From assembly GCA_002297545.1 (NCBI GenBank), contig DBLZ01000101.1, positions 1 to 33,805 on the forward strand: a stretch of DNA of 33,805 nt, in the 5' to 3' direction. Numbering within the stretch: the stretch's first letter is position 1; each line of letters starts with the position of its first letter. Positions 15,435-24,308 of this stretch are shown piece after piece. Under the pieces are notes generated by a model, which worked only from the letters and a program-made list of their open reading frames with translations, was not told the DNA's origin and searched no databases. The stretch comes from Prevotellaceae bacterium UBA711. GTDB lineage: Bacteria; Bacteroidota; Bacteroidia; Bacteroidales; Bacteroidaceae. The position numbers were made by a program, and so were the translations under genes.

Positions 15435-15457
15435 CGGGACTGTAGCGTACAGTCCCG
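15435..15457 (+). terminator. Hairpin terminator after the 63-aa gene
   Basis: CGGGACTGTA (15435-15444) and TACAGTCCCG (15448-15457) form a perfect 10-bp stem with a 3-nt GCG loop, starting six bases after the stop codon at 15429. Only a weak T-rich tail follows. Confidence 0.65.
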
Positions 15458-15588
15458 GGGACTTATCGTTGCCATGACATCATGTTTTTTGTAAAAAAAT
15501 CCGTTGCCCATGCAGCAAAAAGCCTTTCCTTTGCGTCATACAGACAGACAGCCAAAGAAATGGTGCGCCAAAGCAATATCTGACTACA

Positions 15589-16140
15589 GTGGAAGAATGC
15601 CGGGATACATATGATGACATGATGCACGGATGCATTGAGCGGAAGCGACGTGCACAGGCAGCCTTTTACGACATGTTTGCCCCGGAACTGCATGTCACGG
15701 CATGCCGTATGCTGGGCAGCGCCGAAGAATCGGAAGAGGTAGTGCAGGAGATATTGCTACGCACGCTCACCAATCCGGTGCTGCTGATTAACGATCGCGC
15801 CGGCATGGCACGGAGGCTCAGGCGCATGACCATCAACGAGTGTATAGACCACCTGCGTAAGAGACATGTCACATGGGAGGAACTGGATGGACAGACCGAT
15901 GTGTGTTGCGAGCCGGATATGGATGAACTCCTAATACAGGAAGAACAGAGCAACCGGTTGCGGCAGGCCATAGAGACTCTGTCTCAGCAAAACCGGACAG
16001 TGTTACAACTGGCAGTACTCGAGGAAATGGACCACGAGGATATTGCCTCCTTGCTGCACATAACGACATCAGGTGTCCGTGCACACCTGACAAGAGCCAA
16101 ACAGAAACTGATAAACTACTTCAGAAATGAAAAACAATAA
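15589..16140 (+). CDS. ECF-type RNA polymerase sigma factor
   Basis: This 183-aa sigma-70 family factor of the extracytoplasmic-function group has region 2 (FYDMFAPELHVTACRMLGSAEESEEVVQEILLRTL, written here in outline) at about residues 26-60 and region 4 at about 125-180, with LSQQNRTVLQLAVLEEMDHE, then IASLLHITTSGVRAHLTRAK as the DNA-binding helix-turn-helix. It should direct polymerase to a small regulon including its own operon. The start is uncertain: GTG at 15589, or ATG at 15619 or 15622, which would remove 10 or 11 residues without harming region 2. Its last codons overlap the next gene by 14 bp, so expression is coupled. Confidence 0.9.
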   Translation: MEECRDTYDDMMHGCIERKRRAQAAFYDMFAPELHVTACRMLGSAEESEEVVQEILLRTLTNPVLLINDRAGMARRLRRMTINECIDHLRKRHVTWEELDGQTDVCCEPDMDELLIQEEQSNRLRQAIETLSQQNRTVLQLAVLEEMDHEDIASLLHITTSGVRAHLTRAKQKLINYFRNEKQ

Positions 16141-16651
16141 GGACAATGTGCTGAAACAAAAGTTGGCGTCGGCATGGAACGTACCTCCCATGCCACAGGG
16201 CAGCCGCCAACGCTTCCTTGACAAACTGAAGCATGACTGTAAACCCAGACATAAGCGCAGGGGACTGTACATAGGCCTGCCTGTTGCCGTTGCAGCTGTC
16301 GTAGCCACATTAGTGATGCTCATTGTCAAGCCGGAAACTACCGAGGATGCCGCTCCAACACAGATGGAACTTACCATAGCCGAGATAAAGGGATATTACA
16401 AGGCCAAGATGTGGAGCGAGTCCGAATACATCATTATGCTTACCGACGGTCTGGACGAAGAAACACGACAGAGCCTTCTGCAAGAAGTAAACAAGCTGGA
16501 ACAGGGATCGGACTCGCTGGCAGAGAGCCTTCTGGAAGAACCCATCTCGGATGATCTGAAGATACGGTACATCACACAGGTCTACATCTCACATCTCCGC
16601 AGCATGCAACAGATACACAACATGCTTAACGAACTTACGGCACAGAAATAA
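16127..16651 (+). CDS. Single-pass membrane protein, probable anti-sigma-like partner
   Basis: This 174-aa protein has a basic cytoplasmic N-terminus of about 45 residues, one membrane helix at about 46-67 (LYIGLPVAVAAVVATLVMLIV) and an outer, acidic helical domain of about 105 residues (EIKGYYKAKMWSESEYIIML and onward). Position right after an ECF sigma gene, with a 14-bp overlap, and the single-pass topology are what an anti-sigma factor would show. The N-terminus lacks the zinc-binding HxxxCxxC of ZAS-type anti-sigmas, so the role is inferred from context only. The DUF4097-like secreted protein gene follows after 30 bp. Confidence 0.75.
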   Translation: MKNNKDNVLKQKLASAWNVPPMPQGSRQRFLDKLKHDCKPRHKRRGLYIGLPVAVAAVVATLVMLIVKPETTEDAAPTQMELTIAEIKGYYKAKMWSESEYIIMLTDGLDEETRQSLLQEVNKLEQGSDSLAESLLEEPISDDLKIRYITQVYISHLRSMQQIHNMLNELTAQK

Positions 16652-16681
16652 CCACAACAAGAACCAATACACATACACATC

Positions 16682-17731
16682 ATGAAACAGCTAACCTCAC
16701 GTCTACTATTGCTCTGTACCATGGCATGCCTGCCATTGGCCGAAGCATGGAGCATCGGTTCCATATCAACCAAGGAGAAGCAGGAAGTGTTCCGTTTCAG
16801 CAAGATAAAGGCCAACTCTGTTCTATTGCTGAGCAAGGACTTCGGAAACATTACCATCACCCAATGGGATAGCAACGAAATACTTCTGGAAAGAAAATTG
16901 ACCGTAAGTGCACCCACGGCAGAGAAAGCGGAAAAGAAAATCGCAAATCGCACACTGAAGCCCCGCAACGTAGGCAACACTTATTCATTCGAGATACAGT
17001 CCGTCTCCACAGATGAGGCCTCGGATGGAAAATATAATGTGGATGATGTGTGGACGGTGTATGTCCCTCGTGACAAATGCTCTTTCGATATCACCAACAA
17101 GTTCGGTGACGTCACGTTCACAAACAATTTCCGTTGTACCTACCTCAAGGCCGATGTCCACTTCGGCACACTCTCTGTCCAGGAAGTGCAGGCCGACGAC
17201 AGATGCAAGATAGACGTCAAGCACGGATCACTGAAGATAGGTAGCATAAACAAGGCCACATTGTATATCGGCTTTACCAACGTAAACATAGCCCGGGCAG
17301 ATGAACTGAACTTCACGCTTAAATTCAGCAACATGATTGTCAGGCATCTGGACCGTGGCGAGGGCGAAACCTCGTTCAGCGAACTGACCATTGCCTCACT
17401 GGACCGCAGCCTTGAGCTTCTCAAATGCGGACACGGCAAGGTGGATGTGACCCTTGGAAACGCCAATACATTCGAGAACCTTTCTGCCAGCAGTTCCTTC
17501 ACAGACATAAATCTCTTCCTGCCCGACAAGGTACGTGCCGCCTACAACATCGAGGCCTGTCATGGCAACATCAAGATCAAGTCACCTGTGTGCAGTACCT
17601 ACACCCAGGAAGGCTCCACCGGTAACAAATTCATCAGCAAAAGCAGCGGCTACCTTGGTCCGGATCCCACCCCAAAGGCACGTATGGACATCTCTGTCAA
17701 GTTTGCCAATGTTACGGTGAAGAACAAATAA
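16682..17731 (+). CDS. Exported DUF4097-like beta-repeat protein
   Basis: This 349-aa protein has a signal peptide at about residues 1-22 (MKQLTSRLLLLCTMACLPLAEA). The rest is almost all short beta strands in repeated ladders (KFGDVTFTNNF, VHFGTLSVQEVQ, KHGSLKIGSINKATLYIGF), the pattern of the DUF4097/head-GIN right-handed beta-helix group. Such proteins often sit beside ECF sigma and anti-sigma genes in Bacteroidetes, so it may be the envelope output or sensor of this operon; that role is inference. The leader before the ATG is A/C-rich (ACACATACACATC), closely resembling the GH89 leader. The last gene of the operon, it converges on the PBP4-like gene. Confidence 0.8.
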   Translation: MKQLTSRLLLLCTMACLPLAEAWSIGSISTKEKQEVFRFSKIKANSVLLLSKDFGNITITQWDSNEILLERKLTVSAPTAEKAEKKIANRTLKPRNVGNTYSFEIQSVSTDEASDGKYNVDDVWTVYVPRDKCSFDITNKFGDVTFTNNFRCTYLKADVHFGTLSVQEVQADDRCKIDVKHGSLKIGSINKATLYIGFTNVNIARADELNFTLKFSNMIVRHLDRGEGETSFSELTIASLDRSLELLKCGHGKVDVTLGNANTFENLSASSSFTDINLFLPDKVRAAYNIEACHGNIKIKSPVCSTYTQEGSTGNKFISKSSGYLGPDPTPKARMDISVKFANVTVKNK

Positions 17732-17813
17732 CTCACATACTACCTAATGTCATATATTCCATTTCACCCACACATGCAGTCCTCAAATACCATGACATAG
17801 GATTTTTCCATAA

Positions 17814-18845
17814 TCACTCCTCCACCAGTGCGGCGCACACCTGATCCTGAAAGGCACGTCCCATGCTGCAACGTTCCACGCCTTGGTTCATGATGCAGAA
17901 GGAGATAACGTGACCATTGCCACCGTTGGCATATCCGCTGAGAGTGGATATGCCGCTCACACTGCCTGTCTTGGCAAAGATGTTGTTGCGGGCCATGGTT
18001 CCCTGCATGCGGTTTTTCAGGGTGCCATCCACTCCGGCCACAGGGAGGGAGGGCAGCAGATTGGCACGGATGTCCTGCTGGAACCATGCATATACGAGCA
18101 GGGCATTGAGCATCTGAGGAGTGATGTAGTTGTAGAGCGAAAGTCCGCTGCCATCTGCCACACGATAACCGCTTTCACGTGGTATGCCGGCCTTCTCCAT
18201 TACGGAGGCTATCTGTTCCTTAACTTTGGAGATGTCTCCGAACTTGCCTCCTCCAACGAGTGATAGTTGCCAGAAGAGAGACTCGGCCATGCGGTTGTCG
18301 CTTTCCTTCATTATGGGAAGAAGAACCTCGGTCATAGTCCACTGCTTACGGTCACGATATGGCATCTGAGTAGTTATCTTGTCGTCCCAGCACCATCCTT
18401 CTCCGGCCTCATCGATACGCGGAACATAACTATACCCTCCTCCAAGTATATCCAGAGCTGCTATGACAGTGACAAGTTTCTGACAGGATGCCGGACGCAT
18501 ACGGTGGTCGCCATTGACGGTGAAAAGAAACTTGCCGTCAGTAATGTCATATATCACCATACCCAACTGACTGCTGCGGAAGATGGAACCATTGCATAGT
18601 TCCAGGAGACGCGATTGCAATCGTCCTTCCCATGTCTTTTCGGAATAGGACGGGGCAGTGCTGAAATTGCGGCAACCCTGGTGGAGCATAGTCAATATGG
18701 CCTTTTCTTGATCGCTAATCTTGTTCTTGCTATCCTTTTCCACAACAATGGTTTTAACCACCTCACGTGTCTCCACCACGGGCTGGTGGGACTTGCAGGA
18801 CAGCATCAAAAGAGCAGAAACGAGCGGAAGGAGTATGCGCCTCAT
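17814..18845 (-). CDS. dacB: Compact PBP4-like D-Ala-D-Ala carboxypeptidase (peptidase S13)
   Basis: This 343-aa low-molecular-mass penicillin-binding protein should trim or cleave peptidoglycan cross-links in the periplasm. The three active-site motifs are seen: S120-C-Q-K123, S182-D-N184 and K292-T-G294 (FAKTGSVSGISTLSGYA). The family signature VADGSGLSLYNYITP is also present. The N-terminus (LLMLSC, Cys17) looks like a lipoprotein signal, followed by a linker. Only 59 residues separate SxxK from SDN. In E. coli PBP4 this gap is about 240 residues because of an inserted domain, so the insert is absent here. The gene is divergent from nadB. Confidence 0.88.
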   Translation of the reverse strand: MRRILLPLVSALLMLSCKSHQPVVETREVVKTIVVEKDSKNKISDQEKAILTMLHQGCRNFSTAPSYSEKTWEGRLQSRLLELCNGSIFRSSQLGMVIYDITDGKFLFTVNGDHRMRPASCQKLVTVIAALDILGGGYSYVPRIDEAGEGWCWDDKITTQMPYRDRKQWTMTEVLLPIMKESDNRMAESLFWQLSLVGGGKFGDISKVKEQIASVMEKAGIPRESGYRVADGSGLSLYNYITPQMLNALLVYAWFQQDIRANLLPSLPVAGVDGTLKNRMQGTMARNNIFAKTGSVSGISTLSGYANGGNGHVISFCIMNQGVERCSMGRAFQDQVCAALVEE

Positions 18846-18872
18846 ATTTTGTCAAAGTTTATACATGCAAGA

Positions 18873-18880
18873 CAAAGTTA
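18873..18880 (-). promoter_or_regulatory. Likely -7 element for the PBP4-like gene
   Basis: The minus strand reads TAACTTTG, an exact TAnnTTTG, about 28 bp upstream of the start codon at 18845. The -33 region has only a weak match (TTTTAC on the minus strand near 18904). Confidence 0.5.
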
Positions 18881-18964
18881 CAGTTTTTTCCCTATTATAC
18901 AGGTAAAAGACACTACCTAATAGGACTATTGGCGTGCAATATGAGGCAAAAAGGGGCGGGGCAT

Positions 18965-18995
18965 TTTGGGTTGTGAAGTTATTTTCATAACTTTG
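18965..18995 (+). promoter_or_regulatory. Bacteroidetes promoter for nadB
   Basis: TTTG (18965-18968), 19 nt, then TAACTTTG (18988-18995) is a full match to the consensus. Transcription should start near 19001, giving a leader of about 80 nt that contains a 26-codon upstream ORF. Confidence 0.82.
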
Positions 18996-19008
18996 TGCGA
19001 ATAATATC

Positions 19009-19089
19009 ATGAATTCAGCGCCACAACCTGTACAGGCAGACACCGGATTCAGTCAACATGTAAAGCTAAGTAGAGATACCTATGATTAA
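19009..19089 (+). CDS. Upstream ORF of 26 codons overlapping the nadB start
   Basis: An ATG at 19009, only some 8 nt after the predicted start of transcription, opens a frame beginning MNSAPQPVQADTGFSQ and ending at TAA 19087-19089. Its stop overlaps the nadB start codon region (nadB ATG at 19082). This could couple translation of nadB to that of the leader or act as an attenuator; it could also be chance. No regulatory amino-acid run is evident. Confidence 0.35.
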   Translation: MNSAPQPVQADTGFSQHVKLSRDTYD

Positions 19090-20668
19090 GAAATTTGATT
19101 TCCTCATTATCGGAAGCGGTGTAGCCGGAATGAGTTATGCGCTGCAAGTGAGCCGTAGCGGCAAGGGCAAGGTGGCCATGATATGCAAGACCACCATGGG
19201 CGAGTCCAATACCTCCAAGGCACAGGGCGGAATAGCCTCTGTCACCAATCTGGAAGTGGACAACTTTGAGAAACACATCCAGGACACCATGATCGCCGGT
19301 GACTATATCTCCGACCCCGAGGCCGTGGCACAAGTGGTGAAGGGCGGACCGGAAGGCATACGGGAACTGGTGCAATGGGGAGTGAATTTTGACAAGAAAG
19401 ATGACGGTAACTTTGATCTCCATCGCGAGGGCGGACACTCCGAGTTCCGCATCCTGCACCATGCCGACGATACCGGCTTCGAGATACAGCGCGGACTGAT
19501 GGAGGCCGTAAGAAACGAACCTAACATCACCGTACTGGAGAACCACTTTGCCGTGGAGATCATCACACAGCACCACATGGGCATACGCGTGACACGCCGC
19601 ACACCGGACATAGAGTGTTTCGGCGCATACGTGCTAAATCCCGAGACAGGCAAGGTGGACACCTATCTGTCCAAGGTGACGCTGATAGCCACCGGAGGCA
19701 CTGGTGCCGTATATTCCTCCACAACCAACCCCGTCATAGCCACCGGCGACGGCATAGCCATGGTTTATCGTGCCAAGGGCAAGGTGAAGGACATGGAATT
19801 TGTTCAGTTCCATCCCACCGCACTCTACAATCCTCAGGAAAAGCATCCCGCCTACCTCATCACAGAAGCCATGCGCGGATACGGCGGCATACTCAGGTTG
19901 CCAGACGGAACGGAGTTCATGCAGAAATACGACGAACGTCTGAGCCTGGCTCCGCGTGATATAGTGGCACGTGCCATAGACAACGAGATGAAGATACATG
20001 GCTTGGACCATGTCTGCCTGGACGTCACACACAAGGATCCCGAAGAAACCAAGAAGCACTTCCCCAACATCTATGCCAAGTGTATGTCCATCGGCATAGA
20101 CATCACCAAGGAATACATACCCGTATCACCCTGCGCCCACTACATGTGCGGCGGCATAAAGGTGGATCTGGATGGTCAGAGCAGCATACATCGCCTCTAT
20201 GCCGTGGGAGAATGTTCATGCACCGGCCTGCACGGAGGCAACCGTTTGGCCAGCAATTCACTCATAGAGGCCGTTGTCTATGCCAATGCAGCCGCCAGGC
20301 ATTCCATAGAAAACATTGACAAATACGACTTCAACGACCGCATACCCGAGTGGAACGACGAGGGAACCATGACCAACGAGGAAAAGGTGCTTATAGCACA
20401 GGACATGAAGGAGGTGAACCAGATAATGTCCACCTACGTAGGCATAGTACGTAGCGATCTCAGACTGCACCGCGCATGGGAACGCCTGGACCTGCTGTAT
20501 GAGGAGACAGAACATCTCTTCAAGAGAGTCAAGCCTACCAAGGACATCTGTGAACTGCGCAACATGATAAACGTAGGCTATCTGATCACCAGACAAGCCC
20601 TGGAAAGGAAAGAAAGCCGTGGTCTGCACTACACCATAGACTATCCCAAGCATGCCTATGACAAATAA
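19082..20668 (+). CDS. nadB: L-aspartate oxidase
   Basis: This 528-aa flavoenzyme oxidises L-aspartate to iminoaspartate, the first step of NAD biosynthesis from aspartate; NadA then makes quinolinate. The N-terminal FAD Rossmann motif is FLIIGSGVAGMSYALQVS. Conserved fumarate reductase/succinate dehydrogenase-type motifs include HREGGHSEFRILHHADDTG, DMEFVQFHPTAL, the MRGYGGIL arginine region and NSLIEAVVYANAAA. A helical C-terminal domain follows from about residue 435. Length is typical (about 530 aa). Under anaerobic conditions family members use fumarate as acceptor. It has its own promoter, is divergent from the PBP4-like gene, and is followed after 19 bp by trkH. Confidence 0.97.
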   Translation: MIKKFDFLIIGSGVAGMSYALQVSRSGKGKVAMICKTTMGESNTSKAQGGIASVTNLEVDNFEKHIQDTMIAGDYISDPEAVAQVVKGGPEGIRELVQWGVNFDKKDDGNFDLHREGGHSEFRILHHADDTGFEIQRGLMEAVRNEPNITVLENHFAVEIITQHHMGIRVTRRTPDIECFGAYVLNPETGKVDTYLSKVTLIATGGTGAVYSSTTNPVIATGDGIAMVYRAKGKVKDMEFVQFHPTALYNPQEKHPAYLITEAMRGYGGILRLPDGTEFMQKYDERLSLAPRDIVARAIDNEMKIHGLDHVCLDVTHKDPEETKKHFPNIYAKCMSIGIDITKEYIPVSPCAHYMCGGIKVDLDGQSSIHRLYAVGECSCTGLHGGNRLASNSLIEAVVYANAAARHSIENIDKYDFNDRIPEWNDEGTMTNEEKVLIAQDMKEVNQIMSTYVGIVRSDLRLHRAWERLDLLYEETEHLFKRVKPTKDICELRNMINVGYLITRQALERKESRGLHYTIDYPKHAYDK

Positions 20669-20687
20669 ATAGGCACTACGAGAGCGG

Positions 20688-22175
20688 ATGAAGAAGAAAA
20701 TTTTTGGCATACTGCTGCAACTGGAATCACTGTTCCTGATACTCACAGCCACAGTCAGCCTTTTCTTTGCCGAAAAGGACTGGTGGATGTTTCTGTGCTG
20801 CGCAGCCCTCAGTTTCACTATAGGTGCAGTGGCCATAAGTATGAACAAATGGGAACTCAGGCGCAATGGCATGGACATGTACAGATACCTTTCGCGATCT
20901 GACAGCTTCATGATAGTTGCTCTGGCATGGGTACTGTTTTCACTCATAGGCATGATTCCATTCATTTCTTTGGCAGATATGAGTGTGACTGATGCTTTCT
21001 TCGAGACTATGTCCGCTTTTACCACCACCGGAGCATCTGTCATCTCCAATGTGGAATCCTTAGGTTACGGACTTAATTTTTGGCGTGCCATCATGCAATG
21101 GATGGGAGGATTGGGCATAGTGGTGTTCACCTTTGCCCTTGTACCCTCCGGAGACATGCGCAACAACAACATATTCTCCGCCGAAGCCACCGGCATAAGC
21201 CTGGACAAGTTAAGTCCGAAAATAGGCTCCACAGCCAGGCGCCTGCTGATGGTATATCTCATGCTGACAGGTGTATGTACGGTATTCTACTACCTTGGTC
21301 CCATGAGTGCCTTCGACTCGGTATGCCACGGACTCACAACCGTGTCCACCGGAGGCTTCTCCACCCACTCGGCCAGCATAGCCTACTTCAATTCACCCTA
21401 TATAGAGTATGTGGCGTCCATATTCATGCTCCTCTCCAGTCTCAACTTCGGACTCTACTACTATGCCTTAATACGCCGATGGTACGTGATAAAGACCAAC
21501 GAGGAGATGAACGGCTTCCTCAGGATTGTGGCAGGCTTCGTAATACTGTTCGTGGTATTGTTCCAGTTCACTTCGCGCACTTCGGAGAGCGCACACACAT
21601 TGCCAGTGGGACTGGAGGAGGAGTTCAGATGTGCACTGTTCCACGTATCCACCATCATAAGCAGCACAGGGTATGCCGCCTCCAAGTTCGACTATGTCTC
21701 ATGGGGCAACATATATCTGATGCCTACCATATTCCTCATGATAGTCGGGGGATGTGCCGGCAGTACGTCGGGAGGCATCAAAGTGGTAAGACTGATAGTA
21801 TGCCTGAAAGCCTTACGCAATGAATTTCTGAAGCAACTCCATCCAAGAGCCATGCTTGGCGTGACACTCGGCAACCGTGTGGTGAGCGACGATATGGTAA
21901 AGCGTACACTGTCCTTCCTGCTTATATACGTCATACTGGTATTGCTGGGAGTAAGCATACTTTCGTTCATGGATATGGACACAGTCACGTCCTTGGGCAG
22001 TTGCATCAGTGCCCTGAGCAACGTAGGACCCGGTGCTGGACTGACAGGACCAGCATCCAACTTCATCGATGTTCACGACGCAGGCAAATGGTTACTCAGT
22101 TTCTATATGCTTGTAGGCAGACTGGAGATATTCACCGTACTGATGCTCTTCACCCCAGCTTTCTATAAAAAATAA
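20688..22175 (+). CDS. trkH: TrkH-family potassium uptake channel subunit
   Basis: This 495-aa polytopic inner-membrane protein of the Trk/Ktr superfamily imports potassium with a cytosolic TrkA/KtrA regulator, which is not encoded in this window. The four pore loops of the selectivity filter are visible: SAFTTTGASVISNV, LTTVSTGGFSTHSAS, TIISSTGYAASKFD and SALSNVGPGAGLTG, each with a filter Gly. About ten hydrophobic helices are seen, and the conserved GGCAGSTSGGIKVVR loop before the last pore repeat. Length is normal for TrkH (about 485-500 aa). It is probably co-transcribed with nadB, 19 bp upstream, and with the radical SAM gene 4 bp downstream. Confidence 0.95.
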   Translation: MKKKIFGILLQLESLFLILTATVSLFFAEKDWWMFLCCAALSFTIGAVAISMNKWELRRNGMDMYRYLSRSDSFMIVALAWVLFSLIGMIPFISLADMSVTDAFFETMSAFTTTGASVISNVESLGYGLNFWRAIMQWMGGLGIVVFTFALVPSGDMRNNNIFSAEATGISLDKLSPKIGSTARRLLMVYLMLTGVCTVFYYLGPMSAFDSVCHGLTTVSTGGFSTHSASIAYFNSPYIEYVASIFMLLSSLNFGLYYYALIRRWYVIKTNEEMNGFLRIVAGFVILFVVLFQFTSRTSESAHTLPVGLEEEFRCALFHVSTIISSTGYAASKFDYVSWGNIYLMPTIFLMIVGGCAGSTSGGIKVVRLIVCLKALRNEFLKQLHPRAMLGVTLGNRVVSDDMVKRTLSFLLIYVILVLLGVSILSFMDMDTVTSLGSCISALSNVGPGAGLTGPASNFIDVHDAGKWLLSFYMLVGRLEIFTVLMLFTPAFYKK

Positions 22176-22179
22176 CACC

Positions 22180-22968
22180 ATGACCATAATATATCCATCT
22201 CCTATCTTCGGTCCGGTACATAGCAGACGACTGGGCACGTCACTTGGCATAAACGTAATGCCTGGCGATGGCAAATGGTGCTCGTTCGACTGTGTCTATT
22301 GCGAGTGCGGACTGAACCGTGAGCATCGCACCCACACACCACCTCCTACACCGGAGGAAGTGCATGAACGACTGGAGCATACCTTGGCAGACATGAAAGC
22401 CAACGGCAACAGGCCGGACGTACTCACCTTCTCAGGCAACGGAGAACCTACGCTGCATCCACAATTCCACATCATAGTGGACAACGTACTTCAACTGCGC
22501 GACAAGTATTTCTCAGATGCCAAGGTATCGGTGCTCTCCAACAGCACACAACTGCATCGCAAGGAAGTCCGCGAAGCACTTATGAAGGTAGACAATGCAC
22601 TTATGAAACTGGACACAGTGTCCAAGGAATACATACGCCTGGTGGACAGGCCGACAGGACACTACGACCTAAACGACATCATAGAGCACCTGGCCGCCAT
22701 GAACGGACATCCCATCATACAGACCATGTTCATGAAAGGCAGCATGGCAGACGGACATGGCAACTTCTTCTCCGTAGACAACTGCAAGGACGAATACATA
22801 CTTCCATACATAGATGCACTGAAGAGAATACGGCCACGACAGGTGATGATTTACACATTGGACCGGGAATGGCCTGTACAGGGACTGGAAAAGGTGGACC
22901 ACTATACCATGGACCTTATAGGAGAAAAGATAAGGTCGGCAGGCTTTGACACACAAGTAAGCTATTGA
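22180..22968 (+). CDS. Radical SAM protein, COG0731-like
   Basis: This 262-aa protein has the [4Fe-4S]-binding CxxxCxxC motif at C34, C38, C41 (WCSFDCVYCECG), the SAM-binding GE motif in FSGNGEPTLHP and the barrel strand VSVLSNSTQL. It resembles the COG0731 group, which is named after the wyosine-tRNA enzyme TYW1 but includes many bacterial members of unknown role. No SPASM or other C-terminal cluster domain is evident: the only later cysteine is in VDNCKDEY. It starts 4 bp after trkH, so the two are coupled. The chemical substrate is unknown. Confidence 0.87.
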   Translation: MTIIYPSPIFGPVHSRRLGTSLGINVMPGDGKWCSFDCVYCECGLNREHRTHTPPPTPEEVHERLEHTLADMKANGNRPDVLTFSGNGEPTLHPQFHIIVDNVLQLRDKYFSDAKVSVLSNSTQLHRKEVREALMKVDNALMKLDTVSKEYIRLVDRPTGHYDLNDIIEHLAAMNGHPIIQTMFMKGSMADGHGNFFSVDNCKDEYILPYIDALKRIRPRQVMIYTLDREWPVQGLEKVDHYTMDLIGEKIRSAGFDTQVSY

Positions 22969-23033
22969 AGAAAACCGGAGAACACAGAAGCGGTACTGCC
23001 AACCCAAAGAGCATATCATAACACAATACAGTA

Positions 23034-23693
23034 ATGAGAAATACGTGCATCATATCCATCATACTTGCCATGTGCTGCTGCATATCCCATGCACAGGATG
23101 TGGACAAGATGTATGCGGAACAAAAAGTGATGCATGACACGGACACCCTTCCCACTCGATACAAATTGAAGTTACAACGCTACCTGTATTCCGAACCATA
23201 CATCCTGGACGGCGACACCATGCTGCAGTATCTTTTGCCAGAGATGCCGGTGTATGCTCCATTGATATTCAATACACCTAAACAAAGAGCAAAATACAAC
23301 AGAATGGTGTACAATGTGAAGAAAGTGCTGCCTTTGGCACAGGAGGTGAACGCCATCATCAGGGAGACATACGAGACCCTGGAAATGCTTCCGGACAAGA
23401 AGAGCAAGGACGAGCACATAAAGATGGTGGAAAAGGAAATAAAGAGAAAGTACACACCGGTGATGAAGAAGCTTACTTATTCGCAAGGCAAGCTGCTGAT
23501 AAAGCTTGTAGACCGCGAGTGCAATCAAACCTCCTACGAGATCGTGAAGGCTTTCCTCGGGCCGGCCCGTGCTGCCTTTTATCAAGTTTTCGCATGGACG
23601 TTCAGGGCTTCGCTCAAAAAGGAGTACGACCCCGAGAACGACGATAAAATGGTGGAACGCATAGTAGTGCAGGTGGAAGCGGGACTACTGTAA
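23034..23693 (+). CDS. Exported DUF4294 protein
   Basis: This 219-aa Bacteroidetes protein has a signal peptide at about residues 1-21 (MRNTCIISIILAMCCCISHA) and a conserved helical core (YNRMVYNVKKVLPLAQEVNA, then KRKYTPVMKKLTYSQGKLLI and LVDRECNQTSYEIVKAFLG) that I recognise as DUF4294. The function is unknown; the export signal and basic core suggest a periplasmic role. It lies 65 bp after the radical SAM gene and 75 bp before a SpoU methyltransferase gene. As I recall, DUF4294 genes tend to sit beside housekeeping genes, as here. Confidence 0.85.
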   Translation: MRNTCIISIILAMCCCISHAQDVDKMYAEQKVMHDTDTLPTRYKLKLQRYLYSEPYILDGDTMLQYLLPEMPVYAPLIFNTPKQRAKYNRMVYNVKKVLPLAQEVNAIIRETYETLEMLPDKKSKDEHIKMVEKEIKRKYTPVMKKLTYSQGKLLIKLVDRECNQTSYEIVKAFLGPARAAFYQVFAWTFRASLKKEYDPENDDKMVERIVVQVEAGLL

Positions 23694-23768
23694 CCGTGCT
23701 GCACAATACACTCCACGCCATACCTTATATATATAACGTAGCAACAGAAAACATACACGCCAACACAG

Positions 23769-24308
23769 ATGAGAAAACTGAAGGTAACGGAAATGAATCG
23801 CATCACTCCTCAGGAGTTCCACGATGCCGACAAGACACCCATGGTAGTGGTGTTGGACCACGTGCGAAGCCTGTACAACGTAGGCAGTGTGTTTCGGACT
23901 GCTGATGCCATGCGCCTATCCGGTATATGCCTGTGCGGCATAACAGCCACACCACACAATGTGGAAATACACAAGACAGCACTCGGGGCCGAGGAGACCG
24001 TTGAATGGAAGTACTTCCAGCACACCGAGGATGCAGTAGAATATCTCCGCAACAAGGGCTACACCATCATGGCAGTGGAACAATGCGAAGGCAGCACCAT
24101 GCTGAACTGCTTCATCCCGGACCCGGGAAAGAAGTATGCAATAATACTTGGAAACGAAGTGAAAGGCGTGCAGCAACGCATAGTGGATATGGCAGACGGT
24201 TGCCTGGAGATACCGCAGTTCGGCACCAAGCACAGCATGAACGTTTCCGTGACGGCAGGCATGGTGATATGGCACTTCATGCAGAAAAGTTATCTACATT
24301 TGTGTTGA
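23769..24308 (+). CDS. Small SpoU/TrmH-family RNA 2'-O-methyltransferase
   Basis: This 179-aa SPOUT methyltransferase has little more than the catalytic domain. Motif 1 is LDHVRSLYNVGSVFRTADAM, motif 2 IILGNEVKGVQQRI and motif 3 IPQFGTKHSMNVSVTAGMVI, the SAM-binding trefoil knot. It lacks the N-terminal RNA-binding domain of the 271-aa paralogue at 13589, so it probably modifies tRNA in the manner of short TrmH/TrmL-like enzymes; the target is not determined. The last codons run into a region dense in DnaA-box-like 9-mers. Confidence 0.9.
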   Translation: MRKLKVTEMNRITPQEFHDADKTPMVVVLDHVRSLYNVGSVFRTADAMRLSGICLCGITATPHNVEIHKTALGAEETVEWKYFQHTEDAVEYLRNKGYTIMAVEQCEGSTMLNCFIPDPGKKYAIILGNEVKGVQQRIVDMADGCLEIPQFGTKHSMNVSVTAGMVIWHFMQKSYLHLC

